A DNA stretch of 15,871 nt from Chloroflexota bacterium (GTDB lineage: Bacteria > Chloroflexota > Anaerolineae > Caldilineales > Caldilineaceae): NCBI GenBank assembly GCA_003577005.1, contig QEUW01000148.1, positions 1-15,871 of the forward strand, given 5' to 3'. The notes under the pieces are model-generated. The model was not told the DNA's origin. It searched no databases and saw nothing but the letters and a program-made list of their open reading frames with translations. The stretch's first letter is position 1, and each line of letters begins with the position of its first letter. Shown in pieces: positions 6,570-12,848 of the stretch. Position numbers and translations under genes: made by a program.

Positions 6570-7700
6570 ATGAAGATCACTCAGGTTAAACTGTTTATCC
6601 TCGAAAATGCAGACCAAAAGGGCCGCAGCCTGCAACTGGTGCAGGTGCCAAATCTGCGACGCATCCAGTACACTCACACAGCGGGTGCCACGGGCCAGCC
6701 GGCGCGCCAACACTTTATCCAGGTGGAGACGGACGAAGGGATCAGCGGTCGCTGCACGACAACGATGACCCCTACTCAAGCAGAGATACTGCGCAACCAG
6801 GTACTGGGCGAAGACCCTTTCCAGCGCGAGCACCTCTACCAGAAGCTGCACAAGGGAACGCGTTGGCTCTACCAGCCGCCGGGCTGGTTTGGCGACTTCG
6901 ACAACTGTCTGTGGGACATTGCCGGTAAAGCAGCAAATCTGCCCGTCCACGCGCTGATTGGCCGCGTGCGCGACCGTTTTCCCGTCTATCTCACCAGCGG
7001 CGATGGCAGTGTGAGCGATTATCTGCACCACATCGAACTGGGGCGGCAGATGGGGATCAACGCCTACAAGTTTCACACTTACAAAGGCGGCCAGGCCGAC
7101 ATCCCCATCTTCCGCCAGGTGCGCCGGGAGGTAGGGCCTGATTACGAGCTGATCAACGACCCTGTCTGTTCATACGACCTGCGCGAAGCCATCGAAGTTG
7201 GGCACGTCATGGAAGAACTAAACTTTGTCTGGCTGGAAGAGCCGTTCCACGAACAAAAGATGAACCTCTACCAGGAGCTATGCCGGGAGCTAACTATCCC
7301 GGTCATGGCGAACGAAATGTTGATGCACGATGTGGGCCTCTCAGCGCAGTGGCTGATCCACGGGGCGACCGACCGGCTGCGCGCCAATGCCCGTCACGGC
7401 ACAACCCAGGTGCTCAAAATGGCCCACTTTGCCGAACTCTACGGCGCCAACGTCGAACTCAACGGCCAGGGCGGGTTGTTTGGGCTGCTCCACGCCCACT
7501 TGGGTTGTTGCATCGACAACACTGATTTCTATGAGAACTTTTTTATGAACGCCGACGGCAATCGACGGCAGGGTGAAGAGTGGGGTCTGTTGAACGGGCT
7601 GGTCATCGAAGACGGCCACGTCACCCCGCCCGCTGGCCCCGGCTGGGGCGCCGAGTGGGATGAGAAGCGCTTCCAGTCATTGGTCGTAGCAGAGCACTGA
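6570..7700 (+). CDS. Enolase-superfamily enzyme, mandelate racemase type
   Basis: A 376-residue protein with the capping domain (1-~125) and barrel of the mandelate racemase/muconate lactonizing group. The metal ligands are clear: LINDPVC (Asp197), WLEEPF (Glu223/Glu224) and ANEM (Glu249), at spacings almost equal to those in mandelate racemase. The second-strand catalytic motif reads YKFHTYKGG, i.e. Lys167-x-His169 rather than Lys-x-Lys. The His of the usual His-Asp dyad on strand seven is replaced (VELNGQGG, Asn298). The enzyme probably abstracts an alpha proton from a carboxylate, as in acid-sugar dehydratases, but with changed acid/base residues. ATG 6570 follows a strong GGGGAGG; the longer frame overlapping the dehydrogenase gene is rejected. 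It is the second gene of the operon. Confidence 0.87.
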   Translation: MKITQVKLFILENADQKGRSLQLVQVPNLRRIQYTHTAGATGQPARQHFIQVETDEGISGRCTTTMTPTQAEILRNQVLGEDPFQREHLYQKLHKGTRWLYQPPGWFGDFDNCLWDIAGKAANLPVHALIGRVRDRFPVYLTSGDGSVSDYLHHIELGRQMGINAYKFHTYKGGQADIPIFRQVRREVGPDYELINDPVCSYDLREAIEVGHVMEELNFVWLEEPFHEQKMNLYQELCRELTIPVMANEMLMHDVGLSAQWLIHGATDRLRANARHGTTQVLKMAHFAELYGANVELNGQGGLFGLLHAHLGCCIDNTDFYENFFMNADGNRRQGEEWGLLNGLVIEDGHVTPPAGPGWGAEWDEKRFQSLVVAEH

Positions 7701-7730
7701 TTGAACCAGGTGATAGACGCCTGCCTCACA

Positions 7731-8660
7731 CTAACCCGGCGTACCAAAGCGCAACAGATAGCCGTTGCAATCGCGGATGGCGAACTCGCGCATGCCCCAC
7801 GGCATGGTCGCCAGCTCGCGCACGACCTCAACTCCCTGGGCAGAATAATCGGCGTAGAGTTGCTCAAGCTGTGGGCCGACAAAGAAATACAGCTCTACTG
7901 CCGGGCTCGGCCCCGCGGGTTGGCGCTGCGAGAATTGGATCTGCGCACCTTCTGTTGTCCAATCACCCCGTGCGACAGCGCCATGAGTCGGGGGATCGCC
8001 ATAGAGAAAGCTCAGGCTAAAGCCGAGCTTGTCGCAATAATATCTGGCCGTGGCCTCTACATCCGGCACGAGGAGGATCGGCTGGAGCGAGTAGAAACGA
8101 GCCGCCGGCGTGCTGGCCGGCGGATGACCGGCCAGTTGCTGCCATTCGTGCCGGTACATTCCGTAGACGTATTTCTCATGCACCGCGTTGTGGTGGTGAT
8201 ACTTCTGTTGAAAACGCCCGCGCCGGATAAAGCCGACTTTCTTCGCCAGCCGTTGCGACGCCACATTCTCGTCGTTGATCCAAAGTTCGACCCGGTCCAA
8301 TCCTAACACGGAGAACCCATATTCCAACGCGGCATGCACGGCTTCGCTCGTGTAGCCTTGTCGCCAGTAGTCTGGGTGGAGGATATAGCCCATGCCGGGT
8401 ACACCCGGATTACCCAGGTACTCGACTACGCCGATAGCGCGGTCGTTCTGCGCCAGGCAGATCGCCCACGCGCAGCCCTGTGGATTTGCGATCATGCGTT
8501 CGAGCAGGGCCCGAGTTGTTGCCACATCCTTGTGCGGCGGTGTATCCCAGTAGCGCATCGCCTCGGGGTGAGCGTACATACTGAACAGGTCAGCAGCGTC
8601 GCTGGCGGCCAGGGGCCGCAAGGTCAGCCGGTCGGTACGGAACGTTCGCTGCTCATCCAT
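7731..8660 (-). CDS. GNAT acetyltransferase fused to VOC/glyoxalase domain
   Basis: A 309-residue two-domain protein. Residues about 5-173 are a RimJ/RimL-type GNAT N-acetyltransferase: LTLRPL near the start, acetyl-CoA loop YWRQGYTSEA (98-107) and the ENVASQRLAKKVGF segment (131-144). After a short Pro/Ala linker, residues about 189-309 form a vicinal-oxygen-chelate (glyoxalase/bleomycin-resistance-like) domain with PVDVEATARYY-like helix and a DCNGYLLRF end. I chose ATG 8660: GGAG lies about 10 bases upstream and the GNAT fold begins here. A TTG at 8711 would add 17 residues. Possible roles are acetylating and binding or sequestering a small toxic or antibiotic molecule; the substrate is unknown. 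It converges with the enolase gene on its left and diverges from the one on its right. Confidence 0.83.
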   Translation of the reverse strand: MDEQRTFRTDRLTLRPLAASDAADLFSMYAHPEAMRYWDTPPHKDVATTRALLERMIANPQGCAWAICLAQNDRAIGVVEYLGNPGVPGMGYILHPDYWRQGYTSEAVHAALEYGFSVLGLDRVELWINDENVASQRLAKKVGFIRRGRFQQKYHHHNAVHEKYVYGMYRHEWQQLAGHPPASTPAARFYSLQPILLVPDVEATARYYCDKLGFSLSFLYGDPPTHGAVARGDWTTEGAQIQFSQRQPAGPSPAVELYFFVGPQLEQLYADYSAQGVEVVRELATMPWGMREFAIRDCNGYLLRFGTPG

Positions 8661-8726
8661 CTGTGCTTGACTCCGATTGAGCGGGGCTGGAACGGAGAGA
8701 AACTTCCGCAATCGTACATTTCAGCA

Positions 8727-8732
8727 TATAAT
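8727..8732 (+). promoter_or_regulatory. Consensus -10 upstream of the second enolase gene
   Basis: A perfect TATAAT stands 51 bases before the ATG at 8784. No good -35 is present at 16-18 bases (best candidates TCCGCA or TTCCGC near 8704-8710), so an activator may be needed. An AAAGGAA ribosome-binding sequence is at 8764-8770. Confidence 0.4.
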
Positions 8733-8783
8733 ACTGCATCATCCACACAAAGCCGAATCGCCTAAAGGAAACATAGGCCAATC

Positions 8784-9959
8784 ATGAAGATCAGCCGTGT
8801 CCAACTCTTTCCGATTGCCATCCCGCGCCAGACCGGTATCGCCAACCAGCACGTGATCGTCAAGATCGAGGCGAACGACAGCCACGCCGGCTGGGGCGAG
8901 ATGAGCGACCTCTCACACGTGCCCATGTACCAGTTCGACCTGCCCGAACTAGAGCGCATGTTAAACGAACTGCTGCTCGGCAAAGAGGCTCGCAACCTCG
9001 CCAAGATCGAGGATGACCTCATCCGCTTCTTTCCCGACGAGGGGCACATGTACAGCCGCTCCGGGCTGGTGCGCCAGGGGATCGATCTGGCGCTGCACGA
9101 CCTGATTGGGCGGGTCGAAGGCGTGCCGGTCTATGATCTGTTGGGAGGAAAACTGCGCGACCGTATGAGGGTCTGTTACCCCATCTTTCGAATGCGGTCG
9201 GTGGACGAAGTGGAGCCGAACTTGCAGCGCGTCGAAGAAAAACTTGCTCTCGGCTTCGACCTGATCCGCGTCTATGTTGGCGCAAATCTGCAAGCCGATG
9301 CGCAGTTCCTGGGGCAATTTACCGACCGCTTCAAGGGCCGTGTCGAGATCAAGTCGCTCGACTTCTCCAACCTGCTTGACTGGCGGCGAGCGGCTATGGC
9401 TCTCGAACGCTTTGATGAACTGTGCGATTATATGCTGGTGGAAAGCGGCGCACCGCGCAACGACATCGATGGCCTGGCCCAACTGCGCCGCCGCACGCGC
9501 CGCCCCATCTCCGAGCACGTGCTCCACATCCATCACGGTTGGCAACTGTTGGCGGCCGGTGCAGTGGACATCCTCAACGTGTCGCCTTATCTGCTGGGCG
9601 GGCTGCGCGCCTGCGAGCGGATGATCGCCCTGGCCGAAGCTGCCCGCGCCAGCGTGCTCATCGGCACGACCCAGGAGTTGAACCTGGGCACCGCCGCCGT
9701 GGCGCACCTGGCCGCCGCCGCCCGCATCCTCGACTACCCTGGCGACAACACGGGTCCGCAACTCTACACCGACGATGTGGTCAAGAGAGCGGTACAGTAC
9801 GAAAAGAGTCACCTGCTTCTACCGGAAGGGCCTGGCCTAGGATTGGAGGTGGATGAGGAGAAACTCAAGACGATGACGGCCAACGCCCAGTGGACCTTTG
9901 GCGTGGACCTGGCCGGAGTGCTGGACCGTACACCGGCTACCCGGCCATCGGCGCGATAG
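8784..9959 (+). CDS. Enolase-superfamily protein lacking KxK lysines
   Basis: A 391-residue homologue of mandelate racemase/muconate lactonizing enzymes. The capping domain covers 1-~125 (with LALHDLIGR and YDLLGGKLRD). Barrel metal-ligand positions are present: SLDFSN (Asp193), MLVESGAP (Glu220) and ISEHVL (Glu244). The second-strand Lys-x-Lys is Arg162-Val-Tyr164, and the strand-six position that is Lys in the muconate group or Asp in the racemase group appears to be Ser267. The strand-seven segment (IGTTQELNLGTAA, Glu298) resembles the muconate/dipeptide-epimerase side. So the metal site is kept but standard acid/base residues are not. It may have an altered reaction, for example a ring-opening or binding role. 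It has its own promoter and is convergent with the carboxylase genes, with only 6 bases between stops. Confidence 0.85.
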   Translation: MKISRVQLFPIAIPRQTGIANQHVIVKIEANDSHAGWGEMSDLSHVPMYQFDLPELERMLNELLLGKEARNLAKIEDDLIRFFPDEGHMYSRSGLVRQGIDLALHDLIGRVEGVPVYDLLGGKLRDRMRVCYPIFRMRSVDEVEPNLQRVEEKLALGFDLIRVYVGANLQADAQFLGQFTDRFKGRVEIKSLDFSNLLDWRRAAMALERFDELCDYMLVESGAPRNDIDGLAQLRRRTRRPISEHVLHIHHGWQLLAAGAVDILNVSPYLLGGLRACERMIALAEAARASVLIGTTQELNLGTAAVAHLAAAARILDYPGDNTGPQLYTDDVVKRAVQYEKSHLLLPEGPGLGLEVDEEKLKTMTANAQWTFGVDLAGVLDRTPATRPSAR

Positions 9960-9965
9960 TAGCGT

Positions 9966-10460
9966 TTATTCAAGCACTACCAACACTTCGTTCTGCTCCA
10001 CTCGCTTGCCCGCCGCAATGGTGACACTTTTGACCACACCGGAGCGCAGCGAGCGGATCTCGTTTTCCATCTTCATCGCTTCGAGAATGACCAGCGGTTG
10101 ACCATCCTCTACGGTGTCGCCTGGCTCGACCAATACCTTGACGATCAGACCAGAGATAGGCGCTTTGATCGGCAGTTCCCCGTGTGGCAGGGCTGGCGCC
10201 CGGCGACCCATGTTGAGTTTGCGCGAACGCTCATCTTCTACTTGAACAACATACTGCTCGCCACCAAAGGTGATGGTGTAATTGGAGCGTTCGCTCTGCA
10301 CGAGCACGTCATAACTGCGCCCGCCTAGCAGTACGCTAAAGAGTTCGGGGATACCCACATCGGTCAAATCCACCTCTAGCAGCTGGCCATTGAGCAGGAT
10401 ACGCCCCTGGTCGACCTCGACCTCGTATTCGTTGTCGCCAACGCGGGCAAAGTATTTCAC
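9966..10460 (-). CDS. Biotin carboxyl carrier protein of acyl-CoA carboxylase
   Basis: A 164-residue carrier that shuttles carboxybiotin from biotin carboxylase to the carboxyltransferase. The C-terminal biotinyl domain (about 97-164) contains APISGLIVKV and EAMKMENE, with biotinylated Lys130. The N-terminal ~95 residues resemble the linker domain of propionyl-CoA carboxylase alpha chains rather than a stand-alone fatty-acid-synthesis AccB. The start is a GTG at 10460 preceded by TAGGAGG at ideal spacing. The GTG shares a GTGA with the stop of the biotin carboxylase gene, implying translational coupling. An upstream ATG in frame (10502) lies inside the carboxylase gene and is unlikely. Confidence 0.9.
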   Translation of the reverse strand: MKYFARVGDNEYEVEVDQGRILLNGQLLEVDLTDVGIPELFSVLLGGRSYDVLVQSERSNYTITFGGEQYVVQVEDERSRKLNMGRRAPALPHGELPIKAPISGLIVKVLVEPGDTVEDGQPLVILEAMKMENEIRSLRSGVVKSVTIAAGKRVEQNEVLVVLE

Positions 10461-11974
10461 CAGCGGCCTCCTAACGCCTTGATCCGTCCTGCTTGTTTCC
10501 ACAAACTGCCATTGGGGGTATGCGCACGCTGTTGCTGGCCGATATGGACAGCCTGGCGCCCCTCTTCGTGAGCGATCATTGCAGCCACCACGGCCACGAT
10601 CTGCTCGTGCTCAGCCTGGTGTGCAGCCTGCCGCTCGATGCGGCGCCGGCCAATAAAACCCGTGTCGAATGTTCCCCAGATAAACTCGGTGCTGTCCATC
10701 ACCCCCAGGTGAAACGGGATCGACGTTTTGATCCCGCTGATGCGATACTCGGCCAGGGCGCGCCGCATGCGCAAGATCGCTTCGGCCCGGTTCTCGCCGG
10801 AGGCGATCAGCTTGGCGACCATAGGGTCGTAATAAAGGCTGATCTCACCGCCCCGGTAGAGCGCGCTCTCGACCCGCACGCCGGGGCCATTGGGCTCCTT
10901 CAAATAGGTGACGACGCCGGTGCTGGGCAAAAAGCCGTTGAACGGGTCTTCGGCGGTGATGCGACACTCGATAGCCCAACCCTTGGGGTGGATGTCCTCT
11001 TGCCGGTAGCGCAGACGGCGCCCGGCGGCGATGGCGATCTGCTCTTTGACGATGTCTACCCCGGTCACTTCCTCGGTGATCGGGTGCTCCACCTGAAGCC
11101 GGGTGTTCATTTCGAGAAAATAGTACTTGTTGTCCTTGCTGTCGAAGAGAAATTCGACCGTGCCGGCATTGGTGTAGTTGACTGCCTCGGCCGCGGCGAT
11201 GGCGACCTTGCCCATCTCTTCCCGCAGCGTCTCATCGACCGCGACACTAGGGGCCTCCTCGATGAGCTTCTGGTGCCGGCGCTGGATGCTGCACTCGCGC
11301 TCGCCCAGGTGGATGGTATTGCCGTGGCTGTCGGCCAGCACCTGGATCTCGATATGGCGGGCGCTGGTGATCAACTTCTCCAGATAGACTTCATCGTTGC
11401 CAAAGGCGTTCAGAGCCTCGCGGCGGGCAGCGGCCAGCGCCTGTTCGAACTCGCCCGGCTCCTGGACAGCGCGCATCCCCTTGCCGCCACCGCCAGCGCT
11501 AGCTTTGATCATGAGCGGGAAGCCGATCTGTTGCGCCGCCGCCGCCAGTTCCTCATCGTGTAAACCTTTTTCCGAACCAGGCACCAGCGGCACACCCCGC
11601 CGCGCTACCGTCGCCCGCGCGGTGGATTTGTCTCCCATCCGGTCGATGGCTTCGGGGCTTGGCCCGATAAAGGTGATACCCGCATCGGCGCAGGCGGCGG
11701 CAAACTCCGCATTTTCCGAGAGAAAGCCATAACCGGGATGGATGGCATCGGCGCCTGCGCGGCGCGCCACATCGATGATCTTGTCGATACACAGATAGCT
11801 CTCGCGACTGGGCGATGCGCCGATGTGATAGGCTTCATTGGCGTAGCGCACATGGAGGGATGAGCGGTCTGCGTCAGAATAGACAGCGACCGTCGCAATG
11901 CCTCTTTCTTCACAGGCGCGGATGACCCGAATGGCAATCTCACCGCGGTTGGCGATCAACACTTTTTTGAACAT
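10457..11974 (-). CDS. accC: Biotin carboxylase subunit of acyl-CoA carboxylase
   Basis: A 505-residue ATP-dependent biotin carboxylase. It starts with FKKVLIANRGEIAIRVIRAC, then has HPGYGFLSEN (79-88), the ATP-grasp glycine loop SAGGGGKGMR (159-168), the HIEIQVL segment (207-213) and the catalytic EMNTRLQVEHPITE (288-301, including Arg292 and Glu296). After the core (about 450 residues) an alpha-helical tail of about 50 residues continues, as in propionyl-CoA carboxylase alpha subunits before the linker domain. I chose ATG 11974, preceded by GCGAGG; the 20 extra residues possible from 12034 are not conserved and come from repeat-flanking sequence. It overlaps the carrier gene by GTGA, so the pair looks like a split alpha subunit. 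Confidence 0.95.
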   Translation of the reverse strand: MFKKVLIANRGEIAIRVIRACEERGIATVAVYSDADRSSLHVRYANEAYHIGASPSRESYLCIDKIIDVARRAGADAIHPGYGFLSENAEFAAACADAGITFIGPSPEAIDRMGDKSTARATVARRGVPLVPGSEKGLHDEELAAAAQQIGFPLMIKASAGGGGKGMRAVQEPGEFEQALAAARREALNAFGNDEVYLEKLITSARHIEIQVLADSHGNTIHLGERECSIQRRHQKLIEEAPSVAVDETLREEMGKVAIAAAEAVNYTNAGTVEFLFDSKDNKYYFLEMNTRLQVEHPITEEVTGVDIVKEQIAIAAGRRLRYRQEDIHPKGWAIECRITAEDPFNGFLPSTGVVTYLKEPNGPGVRVESALYRGGEISLYYDPMVAKLIASGENRAEAILRMRRALAEYRISGIKTSIPFHLGVMDSTEFIWGTFDTGFIGRRRIERQAAHQAEHEQIVAVVAAMIAHEEGRQAVHIGQQQRAHTPNGSLWKQAGRIKALGGRW

Positions 11975-12007
11975 CAGCTGCCTCGCTGAGTAAACGGTCC
12001 TGAGGGA

Positions 12008-12092
12008 GACAGGTGGACAAGTAAACAGGTACACAGGGAGAACGCCTGCCTACCTGCCTATCTGTTTACCTGTTTACTTGTCTACCTGTCTT
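12008..12092. repeat. Octamer tandem array forming a 29-bp hairpin (locus A)
   Basis: Six consecutive octamers of the form YCTGYYTA/T run from 12045 to 12092. Four inverse octamers (RACARGTR type) run from 12008 to 12039. The arms 12008-12036 and 12062-12090 are complementary at 27 of 29 positions around a 25-base loop. It sits between the biotin carboxylase start and the stop of the 194-residue gene, in the middle of a co-directional run. It resembles short tandemly repeated elements and would form a long mRNA hairpin. Confidence 0.8.
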
Positions 12093-12138
12093 CGGAGTAT
12101 TACTCGTCCAATAACCTTTACTGTTCTGTTCATGTCGT

Positions 12139-12723
12139 TCATAGCGGCAGGCGATGCAGAATATCGCGATGCCGCCGCGCCTGAATCAGCACCCGATCAT
12201 AGCGGTAGGGCGCCGGCGGCAACACATCCATCGTGTGCCATTCGCCGATCACCGGGTCACCGGGCGTGAGGACAAGACGCTGAAAACCCCAAATGGTCAC
12301 ATCGATCGTCTTGCCAATGCCGGTGGCAAAGTCATCTTCGATCAAGCCGTGCAGACGGCCAAACCCGGTGAACGAGCGGGTTTCCCACGTGCCATAGGGC
12401 AGGCGGCCGTCTTCCCCTGGCGCACAGGTCACGCGCAACGGCAGGCCACAATCAACTAAGAGGACGGCACTTTCCTCACCCGCCTCGTTGTTGAGTTCGG
12501 CCTGCTCGATCTGCCCGGCAAAGACATAGAGCGCGGGGCCAACCCGCTTGAAGAGTGGCGGGAACGGCTCCTTGCGCACGGCAAACCAGCCATCCGCCGC
12601 CGGGTCAGGCAGCAGGACGCCGGCATCCAGCGTCACAGTGAGCGATTCGCCTTGTTTTAACCCTGGGTACCCCATGAGTTCGTACTGGATGGCGGGGAGT
12701 TCAAATTCGATTTCGGTGGTCAT
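12139..12723 (-). CDS. Unrecognised 194-residue protein in the carboxylase operon
   Basis: I do not recognise this family. The protein is 194 residues, acidic, beta-rich in appearance, without signal peptide, transmembrane segment, cysteine cluster or coiled coil. Features to note are an N-terminal stretch ending ELMGYPGLKQGESLTV, a WFAVRKEPFPP segment and a conserved-looking tail (VIGEWHTMDVLPPAPYRYDRVLIQARRH). Codon use and GC match its neighbours, and the whole frame is open, so it is likely real. It lies between the carboxylase beta and biotin carboxylase genes on the same strand, which suggests a role with the carboxylase, perhaps in assembly or regulation. The ATG has no Shine-Dalgarno sequence: the upstream 5' region is the heptamer array of locus B. 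Confidence 0.7.
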   Translation of the reverse strand: MTTEIEFELPAIQYELMGYPGLKQGESLTVTLDAGVLLPDPAADGWFAVRKEPFPPLFKRVGPALYVFAGQIEQAELNNEAGEESAVLLVDCGLPLRVTCAPGEDGRLPYGTWETRSFTGFGRLHGLIEDDFATGIGKTIDVTIWGFQRLVLTPGDPVIGEWHTMDVLPPAPYRYDRVLIQARRHRDILHRLPL

Positions 12724-12727
12724 AGGC

Positions 12728-12846
12728 GTGATGGGTGATACGTGATGCGTAATCCGTGAGTGATGCGTAATCCGTAATGCGTAATGCGTAATGCGTGCGA
12801 CAAAGTACGGATTACGGCCTATGTATTACGCATTACGCATTACGCA
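12728..12846. repeat. Heptamer tandem array with 19-bp perfect stem (locus B)
   Basis: Heptamers of the form gtRatNc repeat about ten times from 12728 to 12801, with one slipped region near 12756-12766. Three reversed copies (attacgc) lie at 12825-12845. Bases 12778-12796 are perfectly complementary to 12828-12846 around a 31-base loop. The array fills nearly the entire gap between the carboxylase beta stop (12849) and the ATG of the next gene (12723), so it occupies the site where a ribosome-binding sequence would be. Confidence 0.85.
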
Positions 12847-12848
12847 CC

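Noticed and set aside
7707..7723. Short hairpin CAGGTG...CGCCTG between the first enolase gene and the GNAT gene
   Set aside because: The stem is 6 bp with a G-T pair and no T-run follows, too weak to call a terminator.
10493..11563. A 356-codon plus-strand frame opposite the biotin carboxylase gene
   Set aside because: It lies antisense to the conserved biotin carboxylase and shows no family motif; long antisense frames are common at this GC content.
12728..12846. CRISPR array
   Set aside because: Units are 7 bp without spacers, far shorter than CRISPR repeats, and no cas gene is present.
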